This document shows positions 22,737 to 32,020 of a DNA stretch of 64,000 nucleotides, piece after piece. The position numbers were made by a program, and so were the translations under genes. Within the stretch, counting starts at the first letter, position 1. The number at the start of each line of letters is the position of its first letter. Source of the DNA: Morganella morganii. GTDB taxonomy: Bacteria; Pseudomonadota; Gammaproteobacteria; Enterobacterales; Enterobacteriaceae. The stretch is from assembly GCF_019243775.1 (NCBI RefSeq), contig NZ_CP069157.1, positions 2,553,418 to 2,617,417 on the forward strand, in the 5' to 3' direction. The notes beneath the pieces are model-generated. The model did no database searches. It was not told the DNA's origin and saw nothing but the letters and a program-made list of their open reading frames with translations.

Positions 22737-23465
22737 ATGAGTATTCAATTAAAAAACATCAATTGCTTTTACGGACAGCATCAGGCGCTGTTTGATATCA
22801 ACCTGGAATGTGGTGCAGGCGAAACCATGGTACTGCTCGGGCCGAGCGGCGCCGGTAAGAGTTCGCTGCTGCGGGCACTGAACCTGCTTGAAATGCCGCG
22901 TTCCGGTGAACTGACCATTGCGGATCACCATTTTGATTTTACCACCACGCCATCTGCCAAAGAGATCCGTTCCCTGCGTCAGAACGTCGGTATGGTGTTC
23001 CAGCAATATAACCTGTGGCCGCATCTGACTGTCATGGATAACCTGACAGAAGCACCGATCCGGGTGCTGGGTCTGACCAGAGAAGCGGCTCAGGCAAAAG
23101 CGGAAAAGCTGCTGACACGTCTGCGTCTGACCGATTTTGCAAACCGTTTCCCGCTGCATTTATCCGGCGGCCAGCAGCAGCGTGTGGCAATTGCCCGTGC
23201 CCTGATGATGGAGCCGCAGGTACTGTTATTCGATGAGCCGACAGCGGCACTGGACCCGGAGATTACCTCTCAGGTCGTCGATATTATTAAAGAGCTGTCA
23301 CAGACCGGGATTACCCAGGTGATTGTGACTCACGAAGTGGATATCGCCCGTAAAACCGCCAGCAAGGTGGTGTATATGGAAAACGGCCGCATCGTGGAAC
23401 AGGGCGGCGCCCAATGCTTTATCACGCCGCAGACAGAGGCATTTGCCGGCTATCTGTCACACTGA
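22737..23465 (+). CDS. artP: Arginine ABC transporter ATP-binding protein ArtP
   Basis: ATPase of the high-affinity arginine importer. 242 residues. Walker [10 protein letters not shown] at 35-43, Q-loop FQQYNLWPH, signature LSGGQQQR, Walker [15 protein letters not shown], switch His in VTHE. Start [13 protein letters not shown] matches E. coli ArtP; the upstream 21 codons are ignored. First gene of artP-artI-artQ-artM, 39 nt before artI. Confidence 0.96.
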   Translation: MSIQLKNINCFYGQHQALFDINLECGAGETMVLLGPSGAGKSSLLRALNLLEMPRSGELTIADHHFDFTTTPSAKEIRSLRQNVGMVFQQYNLWPHLTVMDNLTEAPIRVLGLTREAAQAKAEKLLTRLRLTDFANRFPLHLSGGQQQRVAIARALMMEPQVLLFDEPTAALDPEITSQVVDIIKELSQTGITQVIVTHEVDIARKTASKVVYMENGRIVEQGGAQCFITPQTEAFAGYLSH

Positions 23466-23504
23466 TTATTTTCTGCCACTGAACATTAAAAATAGGATGT
23501 TGCT

Positions 23505-24239
23505 ATGAAAAAACTGGTTATTGCCGCATTAATCGGCGCGTTTGCTTTCTCCGCAGCGGCGGCAGAAAAAGAAAAAATCCGTTTCGCGACAGAAGCGAGT
23601 TATGCCCCGTTTGAAACCGTGAATGAGAAAAACGAAATCGTCGGTTTTGATGTGGATCTGGCTCAGGCAATGTGTGCCAAAATCGATGCGGAATGTACCT
23701 TTACCAACCAGGCGTTTGACAGCCTGATCCCGAGCCTGAAATACAAGCGTTTTGACGCGCTGATGGCTGGAATTGACGTCACACCTGAGCGTCAGAAGCA
23801 GGTTGATTTCACCAATACCTATTATGATAACTCTGCTGTTTTCGTTGCAGTTGCGGGCAAATTTGATAGCATTGACAGCCTCAAAGGGAAACAGATTGGT
23901 ATCCAGAACGGCACCACGCATCAGAAATACCTGATGGAGCAGTTTAAGGACATGAAAATTGTGCCTTATGAAAGCTACCAGAACGCGGTACTGGATCTGA
24001 AAGGCGGACGTATTGACGCCGTATTCGGTGACACAGCTGTTATCAATGAATGGCTGAAGAGCAACGACAATCTGAAAACCGTGGGTGAGCGCGTCACCGA
24101 TCCGGAATATTTCGGCACCGGCCTGGCTATTGCGGTCCGCAAGGGCAACAGCGAGCTGAAAGACAAACTCAACAAGGCGCTTGGTGAGGTCAAAGCGGAC
24201 GGTACTTACGATACCCTCTATAAGAAATGGTTTGAGTAA
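23505..24239 (+). CDS. artI: Arginine ABC transporter periplasmic binding protein
   Basis: Periplasmic solute-binding protein (family 3) for arginine. 244 residues with a clear signal peptide (MKKLVIAALIGAFAFSAAAA, cut near residue 20). The body has the SBP3 motifs GFDVDLAQAM, FDSLIPSLK, FGDTAVINEWL and YFGTGLAIAVRKGN. Around RFATEASYAPFE it is closer to ArtI than to ArtJ. Only one binding-protein gene is present; E. coli has both artI and artJ. 15 nt before artQ. Confidence 0.92.
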   Translation: MKKLVIAALIGAFAFSAAAAEKEKIRFATEASYAPFETVNEKNEIVGFDVDLAQAMCAKIDAECTFTNQAFDSLIPSLKYKRFDALMAGIDVTPERQKQVDFTNTYYDNSAVFVAVAGKFDSIDSLKGKQIGIQNGTTHQKYLMEQFKDMKIVPYESYQNAVLDLKGGRIDAVFGDTAVINEWLKSNDNLKTVGERVTDPEYFGTGLAIAVRKGNSELKDKLNKALGEVKADGTYDTLYKKWFE

Positions 24240-24254
24240 TAACATAAAAAATTA

Positions 24255-24959
24255 ATGAACGATTTTCTCTCTTTAGCAAGCGCCGCCGGGGTAACCGTCG
24301 GCCTTGCTGTTTCTGCACTTCTGATCGGTCTGGTGCTCGCGATGCTGTTTACCCTCTGGGAAACCGTGCGCTGGAAACCTGTCGCCTTTGCCGGAACCTG
24401 TCTTGTTACGCTTATCCGTGGTTTACCTGAGCTGCTGGTGGTCCTGTTTGTCTATTACGGCACACAGGAAGTGATTATTCAGCTGAGCGACGGTATCAAT
24501 CTGGGCTTCTTCACCCTGACGCTTGAGATCGACAACGGTCCCTATGTGCCGATCTTCAGCGGTATCACCGCCCTGTCTCTGCTCTATGCGGCCTATGCGT
24601 CACAAACCCTGCGCGGCGCCCTGAAAGCGGTGCCGGACGGACAGCGGGAAGCAGGCCAGGCGCTTGGTCTGAGCCGCGCCACCATTTTCCTCCGCTTTGT
24701 TATGCCGCAGATGTGGCGGCATGCCCTGCCGGGGCTGGGTAACCAGTGGCTGGTTCTGCTGAAAGATACCGCGCTGGTCTATCTGATTGGTATTAACGAA
24801 CTGATGCTGCAGACACAAAGCATTGCCCGCCGTACTGAAGAACCTTTCACCTGGTACAGCATCGTGGCGCTTATCTACCTCGCCATCACGCTGGTCAGTC
24901 AGTACATCCTCAAACGTATCGAACTGCGTACCACACGTTTTGAACGGAGCGGCCAATGA
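24255..24959 (+). CDS. artQ: Arginine ABC transporter permease ArtQ
   Basis: Inner-membrane permease subunit. 234 residues, about five helices, with the binding-protein-transport EAA loop ([17 protein letters not shown]) near residues 130-147. Start [19 protein letters not shown] matches E. coli ArtQ. Its stop overlaps the artM start by 4 nt (ATGA). Confidence 0.96.
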   Translation: MNDFLSLASAAGVTVGLAVSALLIGLVLAMLFTLWETVRWKPVAFAGTCLVTLIRGLPELLVVLFVYYGTQEVIIQLSDGINLGFFTLTLEIDNGPYVPIFSGITALSLLYAAYASQTLRGALKAVPDGQREAGQALGLSRATIFLRFVMPQMWRHALPGLGNQWLVLLKDTALVYLIGINELMLQTQSIARRTEEPFTWYSIVALIYLAITLVSQYILKRIELRTTRFERSGQ

Positions 24960-25630
24960 GCATATTTGATTATATTCTTGCCGTCTTACCGGGCCTGCCG
25001 GTCAGTCTGTCACTGACCTTTACCGCACTGATCACGGCGTTTCTGCTGTCAGTGCTGTTTACACTGGTACTCTCTCTCAAACCCCGGGTTCTGACGCCGC
25101 TGGTCAAAGGGTATATCACCCTGTTTACCGGGACGCCGCTGCTGGTCCAGTTTTTCCTGATTTATTTCGGGCCCGCGCAGTTTGAAGGGCTGAAAAACTA
25201 TCCGCTGCTGTGGGAACTGATGTCCTCCCCGTGGCTCTGTGCCATGGTGACACTGGCGCTCAACAGTGCGGCTTATTCGACACTGCTGTTCTACGGTGCG
25301 GTAAAAGCAATTCCGAAAGGTCAGTGGCAGTCCTGTCAGGCGCTGGGAATGTCGCAGAAGCAGACCATGCGGATCATCCTGCCCTATGCCTTTAAACGTG
25401 CATTGTCGTCCTATTCCAACGAAGTGGTGCTGATTTTCAAAAGTACCTCACTGGCCACGACAATTTCACTGCTTGAAGTGATGGGTTACAGCCGCCGCCT
25501 GTTTGGTCAGGATTACGATCTGAACGTCTTTATTGCTGCGGGGATTATTTATCTGGCCGTCAACAGCCTGCTGACGCTGGCGATGCGTCTGATTGAACGC
25601 CGCGCACTGGCATTCGAACACCGTAACTGA
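24956..25630 (+). CDS. artM: Arginine ABC transporter permease ArtM
   Basis: Second permease subunit of the arginine importer; pairs with ArtQ. 224 residues, about five membrane helices, EAA-type loop [16 protein letters not shown] in the cytoplasmic loop. Last gene of the art operon, followed by a strong terminator shared with convergent rlmC. Confidence 0.96.
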   Translation: MSIFDYILAVLPGLPVSLSLTFTALITAFLLSVLFTLVLSLKPRVLTPLVKGYITLFTGTPLLVQFFLIYFGPAQFEGLKNYPLLWELMSSPWLCAMVTLALNSAAYSTLLFYGAVKAIPKGQWQSCQALGMSQKQTMRIILPYAFKRALSSYSNEVVLIFKSTSLATTISLLEVMGYSRRLFGQDYDLNVFIAAGIIYLAVNSLLTLAMRLIERRALAFEHRN

Positions 25631-25645
25631 TCCGCTCATACAGAA

Positions 25646-25682
25646 ACGGGGCTGACGTATACACGCAGCCCCGTTTTTTTTT
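25646..25682 (+). terminator. artM terminator
   Basis: ACGGGGCTG / CAGCCCCGT stem, 11-nt loop, then a long T run; 15 nt after the artM stop. Confidence 0.85.
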
Positions 25683-25694
25683 ATTCTCTGATGA

Positions 25695-26819
25695 TTATTT
25701 CCGGGTCAGCAGCACCAGCACTTCATAATGTGCGGTATGCGGGAACATATCAAACAGCTGCACGCACTGCGGCTGATACTGTGTGAGATGCGCCAGGTCC
25801 TGTGCCAGGCTCTGTGCATTGCAACTGGAATAGATAATCGTCTCCGGTGCCATGGTATTAAGATAATCACACAGCGCTTTACCGATCCCCCGGCGCGGCG
25901 GGTTCACCAGCACCAGTTCCGGTACGGCGGATTTGCCGAGGGCAAACTGCGCGGAATCCAGCGCCTGAAAGGTGACATTCTCCAGCCCCATTTTTTCCGC
26001 TGAGCGGGTGGCGCAGGCTATCGCTTCCGGGCTGATTTCAATCCCGGTCAGTTGTGTGGATTTATCCGCACAGTGCAGGCCGAATCCCCCCGCACCGCAA
26101 AACAGATCCCATAAACGGGTGATCCCCAGCTCACGCACCCACTGTCCGGCGGTATGATACAACTGCGCGGCAACAGCCGGATTGGTCTGGAAGAAGCTGT
26201 GCGGACGGATATAGAGCGGAATGCCGTTGAAGGTCTCTTCCAGTACCTCATCCGGGGTAAAGATAATTTCCTGCTCACCTTCCAGAATCGCCATCGCGAC
26301 CGGCTGGATATTAGCGGAAATCACCGATAACTGCGGCAGTTTCGCCTGCAAAAACGGCAGTGCCGCCTGTAATTGCGCCACTTTTTTCTCTGAGCGCAGC
26401 ACAAAGCGCAGCATCATTTTACCGCTGGCGCGGCTTTCGGTCAGAAGCAGGAATTTCAGTTCGCCACGGCGGCGTTCCACATTGTACGGCGTGAGTCCAG
26501 CACGGGCGATAAAGGGCTTCAGTACGGCAAACACCTCGGCAAAATGCGGCGGATAGAGCGGGCAGTCCGATAAATCCACCGGTTCGTTATCCGTCACGAT
26601 CCCGAACACCGGGCGCTCCACGCTGCCGCTGACCACCATCTTGGCTTTATTTCTGAACGCGGTTTCCGCGCTGCGGACCGGCGGCAGCCAGTTGTTAACG
26701 GCAAACGGCGAGAGCAGCGTGCGGAGATCCTGCTCTTTATCATCAATCTGCTGAATATAGGGTTTTTCAAGCCACTGACAGGAACGGCAGCGGCCGGCGG
26801 AATACTGAGGGCAATGCAT
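25695..26819 (-). CDS. rlmC: 23S rRNA m5U747 methyltransferase RlmC
   Basis: SAM-dependent RNA methyltransferase (RumB/TrmA group) that makes m5U747 in 23S rRNA. 374 residues. N-terminal Fe-S cysteines are visible as C3, C11 and C14 ([16 protein letters not shown]), with another in SDCPLYP near residue 82. The SAM site is [16 protein letters not shown], the NPPRRG motif is present, and the catalytic cysteine is in IIYSSCNAQ. No TRAM domain, which is characteristic of RlmC as opposed to RlmD. Confidence 0.95.
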   Translation of the reverse strand: MHCPQYSAGRCRSCQWLEKPYIQQIDDKEQDLRTLLSPFAVNNWLPPVRSAETAFRNKAKMVVSGSVERPVFGIVTDNEPVDLSDCPLYPPHFAEVFAVLKPFIARAGLTPYNVERRRGELKFLLLTESRASGKMMLRFVLRSEKKVAQLQAALPFLQAKLPQLSVISANIQPVAMAILEGEQEIIFTPDEVLEETFNGIPLYIRPHSFFQTNPAVAAQLYHTAGQWVRELGITRLWDLFCGAGGFGLHCADKSTQLTGIEISPEAIACATRSAEKMGLENVTFQALDSAQFALGKSAVPELVLVNPPRRGIGKALCDYLNTMAPETIIYSSCNAQSLAQDLAHLTQYQPQCVQLFDMFPHTAHYEVLVLLTRK

Positions 26820-26854
26820 GATGGTGTCCCGGATATCGAAAGTGGTACGGATAA

Positions 26855-27343
26855 TCAGTGGATCACCGGAGAAGGAACGGAATCAGCGCGGAAGCTTTCT
26901 TCATCTTCCGGTTCCGCATCATTCGGATCAAACAGCATATTGTTACTGAACAGCTCAAAAATCACTGCACCGACCTGCTCTTCCATCAGTTGCAGGGAGA
27001 GAGAGAACTGCTCAAATGTCAGCCCGGCACTGAGCGGCAGTGAGTAACAGACCACCAGCTTCGGCATGGCGGAATCCTGAATATCCATAAAGGTTTTGAC
27101 CAGCAGCGAACTGGCGTTGATCTGGCTCAGGTTGGCAATCAGCGGGACAATCGCGGTCGGGCGGACTTCCGCCAGCGCCGAGAACACCAGCATATCGTCA
27201 AGGATATCAATTTTGGCATCAAACACACCGTCCACATTTTGCATATGCGGCAGATGCAGTGCCTGGCAGGAATCACACTCAAAACAGGAGAGTTTCATCT
27301 GATCCAGCCATGTGCGTAATATCGTGAGATCGGGAATGATCAT
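26855..27343 (-). CDS. ybjN: YbjN family protein
   Basis: Conserved enterobacterial protein of the YbjN (type III chaperone-like fold) family; in E. coli overexpression affects motility and stress responses, molecular role uncertain. 162 residues. The block [24 protein letters not shown]-type and [16 protein letters not shown] is diagnostic. ATG 27343 gives the expected start ([14 protein letters not shown]); 18 upstream codons are discarded. The C-terminal tail is acidic. In E. coli rimK and nfsA lie between ybjN and ybjC; here they are absent. Confidence 0.9.
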   Translation of the reverse strand: MIIPDLTILRTWLDQMKLSCFECDSCQALHLPHMQNVDGVFDAKIDILDDMLVFSALAEVRPTAIVPLIANLSQINASSLLVKTFMDIQDSAMPKLVVCYSLPLSAGLTFEQFSLSLQLMEEQVGAVIFELFSNNMLFDPNDAEPEDEESFRADSVPSPVIH

Positions 27344-27448
27344 GAACCTGAAACCTTTTAACCGGAAAAACAAAAGTACAGCGGGGAAAACCGTCACCCG
27401 CAGACCAATGACGGATCTTAGCTGAAAAACGTGAAGGGGAATAACGTT

Positions 27449-27760
27449 TTATTGCTTTTTTTCATTTTTCTTCTGCCGGGTCTTTTTGTCTGCCCCGCTT
27501 TTGCTGTCAATACCCACGGACGGCATGGCGCTGATGGCCCGCCAGACAATATTGATTGCCGCCGGTACCAGACATCCCAGGCCGGCAAACGCCATCACCA
27601 TCAGGGCATTTTTGCTGCTCATAAATCCGGGCAGCGAAATAAAATCATTCACCGCCAGATAGACCAGCACCAGTAATATCACACCGATGACCTCACAGAT
27701 AATTACCGGGCGCGGCATATCCCCTAATGAACGCATTTGTCGCGGCTGTTTTCTGGTCAT
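27449..27760 (-). CDS. ybjC: DUF1418 inner-membrane protein YbjC
   Basis: Small membrane protein of unknown function. About 103 residues from ATG 27760, which has AGAGG upstream. Two hydrophobic helices (about 23-40 and 53-75 in this numbering) are linked by FISLPGFMSSKNA, matching the DUF1418 layout of E. coli YbjC. The C-terminal tail is very basic (KKTRQKKNEKK). Divergent from grxA, as in E. coli, where ybjC begins the SoxS-regulated ybjC-nfsA-rimK-ybjN operon; I did not find a soxbox I could defend. Confidence 0.75.
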   Translation of the reverse strand: MTRKQPRQMRSLGDMPRPVIICEVIGVILLVLVYLAVNDFISLPGFMSSKNALMVMAFAGLGCLVPAAINIVWRAISAMPSVGIDSKSGADKKTRQKKNEKKQ

Positions 27761-27933
27761 TTTATCCTCTGTGATTCTGCCTTTTATGTCCGCACTGCGG
27801 ATAGTCACTGAACCATTGGTGCGGACTACCGCACAAATCGTCACAACATTCTTTTCTATCCGTTATGATACAGGCATAATTTATCCCATTAAAGCACCAC
27901 TTCCGGTGTTACTGATGAATGAAGGAGCTTTTC

Positions 27934-28197
27934 ATGTATACCGTTATTTTTGGCCGTCCGGGTTGTCCTTATTGTGTTCGTGCGAAAGAACTCGCAGAAA
28001 AACTGAAAAATGAGCGTGATGACTTCGATTATCGCTATATTGATATTCACGCTGAAGGCATCAGCAAAGAAGATTTATCTGTCACTGTCGGCAAACCGGT
28101 TGAAACGGTTCCTCAGATTTTTATCGATGAAAAGCACATCGGCGGCTGCACTGATTTCGAAGCTTACGCGAAAGCCAATCTTGGTCTGTTCAGCTAA
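27934..28197 (+). CDS. grxA: Glutaredoxin 1
   Basis: Glutathione-dependent thiol-disulfide reductase that reduces ribonucleotide reductase and OxyR in the cytoplasm. 87 residues. Active site C-P-Y-C at 11-14, TVP cis-proline motif, and GGCTDF near the C-terminus. Strong ribosome site GAAGGAG before ATG 27934; the five upstream codons are not needed. An extra cysteine replaces the tyrosine in the usual GGYTDF. Confidence 0.96.
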   Translation: MYTVIFGRPGCPYCVRAKELAEKLKNERDDFDYRYIDIHAEGISKEDLSVTVGKPVETVPQIFIDEKHIGGCTDFEAYAKANLGLFS

Positions 28198-28204
28198 GCT
28201 ATCC

Positions 28205-28235
28205 GGCCGTTTCCCGCCTGGGAAGCGGCTTATTT
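28205..28235 (+). terminator. grxA terminator
   Basis: GCCGTTTCCC / GGGAAGCGGC stem (one G-T pair) with a 4-nt loop, followed by TTATTTATT, just after the grxA stop. Confidence 0.65.
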
Positions 28236-28299
28236 ATTCCTCCCTATCCCGCTGATTTTCAACACCAAAAAATTATTTTCATTTTTTTGAATCTTTTTT

Positions 28300-28327
28300 C
28301 GAACTTTCTTACCGGGGCGCAGTCTGA
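28300..28327 (+). promoter_or_regulatory. Sigma-E promoter of rybB
   Basis: -35 CGAACTT at 28300-28306 and -10 TCTGA at 28323-28327, separated by 16 nt. This fits the RpoE consensus (GGAACTT, N15-16, TCNAA-like). The predicted start is G28334, the first base of the RNA by similarity to E. coli. Confidence 0.75.
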
Positions 28328-28333
28328 ATAAGT

Positions 28334-28412
28334 GCCACTGCTTTTCTTTGAATATCCCCAAGATTGAGGAAGCCCGATAGTCACCAATTTGGTTTTAACT
28401 ATCGGGTTTTTT
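28334..28412 (+). ncRNA. rybB: RybB, sigma-E dependent Hfq-binding small RNA
   Basis: 79 nt. The 5' end GCCACTGCTTTTCTTTGA is the same as the E. coli RybB seed that pairs with outer-membrane porin mRNAs. CCCC and GAGGAAGCCC follow. The RNA ends in a Rho-independent hairpin CCCGATAGT / ACTATCGGG with TTTTTT. Terminal stem bases differ from E. coli but the fold is kept, which is compensatory evolution. It sits between grxA and ybjG, with a sigma-E promoter directly in front. Role by family: represses outer-membrane protein synthesis in envelope stress. Confidence 0.9.
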
Positions 28413-28588
28413 ATTGCCTGCTGTTTATCCCGCCTGTTGTTATTTCAGATTTTGTCAGTTTTCTGCAATGTTACGTAATAGCACGATTAACCAAGACATT
28501 TTTACTTTACCTTGATGCACAAGACGGCTACCCTGACCCGTCATTTTATTACCGGGTATATACAGGTGTGTTTTTTAAGGAGTCTGCT

Positions 28589-29197
28589 GTGCTGGAAAAT
28601 CTGAATCATTCGCTTTTTCTCCTGATTAATGCCACGCCGGAAACGTCTCATGCCATGATTATTGCCGCCACTTTCGCGGCTAAATATCTGGTTCTGCTGT
28701 TTCCGGTTGTCGCCGCAGGGTTCTGGCTGCGGGGAACACCGGAGAATATGGTCCGCCAGCGCCGCGCTGTCTGCAAAAGTGCCATTGCTCTGCTGATTGG
28801 TTTCGCGGCCTCCTGGATTATCGGCACACTCTGGCCGCATGCCCGTCCGTTTGCCGAACCGTTCGGCCACAGTTTCCTTGATCATGCACCGACGGCCTCA
28901 TTCCCGAGCAATCACGGCATTATTGTGTTTACCTTCGCGCTGGGCTGCCTGTTCTGGTGCAATGTCCGTGCAGGATTGCTGCTGATGATCCCGGCACTGA
29001 TTGTCGCCTGGTCGAGGGTTTTCCTCGGCGTTCACTGGCCGGTGGATATGCTGGGTGCCTTTATCACTGTGCTGATTGCCTGTGCACTGACAGAGCTGCT
29101 CTGGAGCCTGTTCGGCCCGGCACTGCAAAACCGGCTGCAGGTGCTCTACCGGCACTGTTTTGCCATGCCTATCCGTAAAGGCTGGGTGCAGGGATAA
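28589..29197 (+). CDS. ybjG: Undecaprenyl-diphosphatase, PAP2 family (YbjG/BcrC)
   Basis: Membrane phosphatase that recycles undecaprenyl pyrophosphate to the lipid carrier used for peptidoglycan and O-antigen; can confer bacitracin tolerance. 202 residues from GTG 28589, which has AAGGAG 6 nt upstream and gives VLENLNHSLF, aligning with MLENLNLSLF of E. coli YbjG. The longer frame to 28364 runs through the rybB terminator and is rejected. PAP2 motifs: PHARPF, SFPSNHG, SRVFLGVHWPVDML. About six helices; basic C-terminus RKGW. Confidence 0.92.
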   Translation: MLENLNHSLFLLINATPETSHAMIIAATFAAKYLVLLFPVVAAGFWLRGTPENMVRQRRAVCKSAIALLIGFAASWIIGTLWPHARPFAEPFGHSFLDHAPTASFPSNHGIIVFTFALGCLFWCNVRAGLLLMIPALIVAWSRVFLGVHWPVDMLGAFITVLIACALTELLWSLFGPALQNRLQVLYRHCFAMPIRKGWVQG

Positions 29198-29218
29198 CAA
29201 TACAACGTTGAATCAGAC

Positions 29219-29247
29219 AATACCGGCCGGTGTGCCGGTATTTTTTT
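29219..29247 (+). terminator. ybjG terminator
   Basis: AATACCGGC / GCCGGTATT stem, 6-nt loop, T7 run; 21 nt after the ybjG stop. Confidence 0.85.
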
Positions 29248-29706
29248 AACATTTCTGTTTTATTCTTCATCAATATCACTCAGACCACTTAATTCGCGAT
29301 TAAAAAAATTATTTTAATCATCAGGGATATGCAATGGGCTCATTATATAATCCCTGTTTTATACTATCGGATCTTCCGCATTCTTCCTTAATCACCACAA
29401 ACTCAAGAGCACAACAATTTATCGTTAAAAAACAATAAATAACATAATAATCCATATTCCTGAAATGATTTTCACACTGTGATAAACGTTTTTATCTCTG
29501 TTTTGTCATAATGCGATATTGTGCAGCACATATACTAATTCACACCTGAATAAATAAATTTGTTTAAATAAAAAACAGAAAAAAATAATATTATTGCAGA
29601 ATATCTGCTCTCCTATGCTATTTCGGCATACCTCATTCAGCAAAAACCAATTAACATCATTATTAAATGTTGCAACACAACCACTTTTAATGATATTTAT
29701 AGCAAT

Positions 29707-29722
29707 TGAGATACAGATCACA
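29707..29722 (+). promoter_or_regulatory. CRP site, sdaC copy 1
   Basis: TGAGA-N6-TCACA, one mismatch from TGTGA-N6-TCACA. Centre 29714.5. A -10 hexamer TATATT lies at 29744-29749, predicting a start at about 29756. The CRP centre is then at -41.5, class II geometry. E. coli sdaCB is known to be CRP-dependent. Confidence 0.7.
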
Positions 29723-29755
29723 GCGTTTTTCACTATAAAACGGTATATTTTCACT

Positions 29756-29999
29756 ACAAAAAGACAGTTATCAATCTCAGATTCTTTTGAATATGAATTA
29801 ATGCAGAGACCTTATTTGCCCGGTGCAGATATCAGGTCGCTGCTGTTTATTATTTTTACCGGTAAGCAATTACAGGTCACTTTCCCGTTTTACTTATTTT
29901 TATCCGGTTGCGTACATAGACCCTGCTTCAGAGACACATTTTGTGCACAGCTCACCGTGCAATTTTTCGTTGTTATTTGTTGCAAATTTGGAGACATCT
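29756..29999 (+). promoter_or_regulatory. Long conserved 5' leader of sdaC copy 1
   Basis: About 244 nt between the predicted start and the sdaC ATG. It contains a core at 29826-29871 (46 nt, starting CAGATATCAGGTCGC and ending AAGCAATT) that is identical in the leader of copy 2, while the surrounding leader has drifted. The reading frames across the core differ between copies, so the conservation is not protein-coding. Candidate cis-regulatory RNA or protein-binding region; no known family recognised. Confidence 0.45.
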
Positions 30000-31319
30000 A
30001 TGGAAACAACACATCCGCAGGCTGTGGTCAGCAAGACTGACACCGGCAATGATTACCGCAAATGGCGTAAATCCGATACCGTATGGATGCTCGGACTGTA
30101 CGGCACAGCCATCGGGGCCGGTATCCTGTTTCTGCCGATTAACGCCGGTATCGGCGGGCTGCTTCCGCTTATCATCATGGCGGTACTGGCCTTCCCGATG
30201 ACCTTTTTCGCGCACCGTGGTATGTGCCGCTTTATATTGTCCGGTAAAAATCCGGGTGAAGATATTACTGAAGTGGTGGAAGAGCATTTCGGCGCCAAAG
30301 CAGGAAACCTTATCACCCTGCTCTATTTCTTTGCTATTTATCCGATCCTGCTGGTCTACAGTGTGGCTATCACCAACACCGTGGAAAGTTTTATCGTTAA
30401 CCAGATGCATATGACGGCGCCGCCGCGCATTATTCTGTCCCTGGTACTGATTGTCGGGATTATGTGTATTATCCGCTTCGGTGAAGCCGCGATTGTCAAA
30501 GCGATGAGTGTGCTGGTGTTCCCGTTTGTGGCCGTTCTGATGGTGCTGGCGCTGTATCTGATCCCGCACTGGAATACCGCAATATTTGATACGCTCTCTT
30601 TCAGCAGTCACTCTGCCGGTGATACCGGACGCGGTCTGATGGTCACGCTGTGGCTGGCGATTCCGGTGATGGTATTTTCGTTCAACCATTCTCCGATTAT
30701 TTCAGCATTCAGTGTCGCAAAACGTCAGGAATATGGTGATAACGCAGAGAAAAAATGCTCCCGCATTCTGGCATGCGCCCACATTATGATGGTACTGACA
30801 GTGATGTTCTTTGTGTTCAGTTGTGTACTGAGCCTCTCCCCGCAGAACCTGCAGGAAGCAAAAGATCAGAACATCTCCATTCTGTCTTACCTGGCAAACT
30901 TCTTCCATAATCCGATGATTGCCTATATCGCACCGTTAGTCGCCTTTATTGCGATCACCAACGCGTTCCTGGGTCACTATATGGGTGCCCGTGAAGGCTT
31001 TAATGGTCTGGTTAACAAAGCACTGCGCGCCAAAGGTAAAAGCATTGCACCGTCTAAGCTGAATAAACTGACTGCACTGTTTATGCTGGTGACCTCCTGG
31101 GTTGTTGCCACACTGGACCCGAGCATTCTGGGCATGATTGAAACCCTGGGCGGCCCGATCATCGCCATGCTGCTGTTTATCATGCCGATGTACGCTATCC
31201 GCAAAGTCCCTGCGATGCGTAAATATGCCGGTCACCTGAGCAACCTGTTTGTGGTCGTGATCGGTCTCATTGCCATTTCAGCAGTGTTTTACAATCTGTA
31301 TCAGCTGTTTTTTGGCTGA
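30000..31319 (+). CDS. sdaC: Serine/H+ symporter SdaC, copy 1
   Basis: Inner-membrane L-serine importer of the HAAAP family (STP group). 439 residues, about eleven helices. Start ATG 30000 ([14 protein letters not shown]) has GGAG 7 nt upstream; an in-frame extension to 29823 would translate the leader and is rejected. Typical motifs: [56 protein letters not shown]. It differs from copy 2 mainly at residues about 9-20 and in the loop near residues 190-215. Separated from copy 2 by its own terminator. Confidence 0.93.
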   Translation: METTHPQAVVSKTDTGNDYRKWRKSDTVWMLGLYGTAIGAGILFLPINAGIGGLLPLIIMAVLAFPMTFFAHRGMCRFILSGKNPGEDITEVVEEHFGAKAGNLITLLYFFAIYPILLVYSVAITNTVESFIVNQMHMTAPPRIILSLVLIVGIMCIIRFGEAAIVKAMSVLVFPFVAVLMVLALYLIPHWNTAIFDTLSFSSHSAGDTGRGLMVTLWLAIPVMVFSFNHSPIISAFSVAKRQEYGDNAEKKCSRILACAHIMMVLTVMFFVFSCVLSLSPQNLQEAKDQNISILSYLANFFHNPMIAYIAPLVAFIAITNAFLGHYMGAREGFNGLVNKALRAKGKSIAPSKLNKLTALFMLVTSWVVATLDPSILGMIETLGGPIIAMLLFIMPMYAIRKVPAMRKYAGHLSNLFVVVIGLIAISAVFYNLYQLFFG

Positions 31320-31332
31320 TAAATACATGACT

Positions 31333-31354
31333 GTTGCCCTCTCCGGCGGGCAAC
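31333..31354 (+). other. Hairpin after sdaC copy 1, without T-run
   Basis: GTTGCCC / GGGCAAC, 8-nt loop. The same element follows copy 2 (33604-33625). No T-run, so it is more likely an mRNA-stability element or processing site than a terminator. Confidence 0.5.
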
Positions 31355-31381
31355 CTGCCGGGTTCTGTTGGTACCGGCGCG

Positions 31382-31409
31382 ATACCGGCCTGCACGCCGG
31401 TATTTTTTT
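31382..31409 (+). terminator. sdaC copy 1 terminator
   Basis: ATACCGGC / GCCGGTAT stem, 6-nt loop, T7. Stem sequence is nearly the same as the ybjG terminator at 29219. It implies copy 1 is transcribed separately from copy 2. Confidence 0.85.
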
Positions 31410-31971
31410 ATCGCTGTTTTATTTCTGCCGCCGGCGATTTTTTTTAACCGCATTTTTCACTGCCGGCAGTATTATTTTTGTTCGCAGAATATTATTCTGG
31501 TATTTATTTAACATTTCTGTTTTATATGACACCAGTATCACGCAAGTGACTTAATTCGTGATTAAAATAATTATTTTAATCATCTGAGACAGACAATGTG
31601 ATCATTATATAAAGCCATATTTTATACTGCCTGCCTTTCAGCATACTTCCGGTACAGTCACATACTTAATCAGAAAATATTTTTTACATTAAAAACAACA
31701 GATAACACAAATAAACCATACTTTAAACAGGGTCTTTAATCCTGTAAAAATCAGGCTTGCCACTATTTTTAAATAATGCGGTTTGTGCGGGTGATATATT
31801 TATTAATATATGAATAAATTAATTTAATTAAATAAAATACAGACAAAAACCGCATTATTACAGAGCACACAATCCCTCTATGCCGTTTCGGCATACTCCA
31901 TTCCGTAAACCCGGATTAACAATTTTATCAAATCTTGCAACAGAGCCTGTTTTACTGTGATTTATAGCATT

Positions 31972-31987
31972 TGAGACTGTGATCACG
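31972..31987 (+). promoter_or_regulatory. CRP site, sdaC copy 2
   Basis: TGAGA-N6-TCACG, centre 31979.5, two mismatches from consensus. -10 TATATT at 32009-32014 predicts a start at about 32021; the CRP centre is again at -41.5. Geometry identical to copy 1. Confidence 0.65.
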
Positions 31988-32020
31988 GTGTTTTCCACTG
32001 AAAAACAGTATATTTTCACC

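Larger units (their letters stand above)
29248..31354 (+). repeat. Tandem duplication, copy 1 (promoter + leader + sdaC)
   Basis: About 2.1 kb unit starting AACATTTCTGTTTTAT after the ybjG terminator and ending with the hairpin GTTGCCC / GGGCAAC after the gene. Copy 2 (31510-33625) aligns with it throughout. The upstream 750 nt are diverged but colinear, the CRP/-10 region and a 46-nt core are strongly conserved, and the coding part is nearly identical. Confidence 0.85.

Noticed and set aside
28364-28588. N-terminal extension of ybjG (75 codons)
   Set aside because: It would run through the rybB terminator; family start and ribosome site are at GTG 28589.
29472-29482. TCACACTGTGA palindrome as a CRP site
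   Set aside because: Half-sites are in inverted order and too close together for CRP; not conserved in copy 2.
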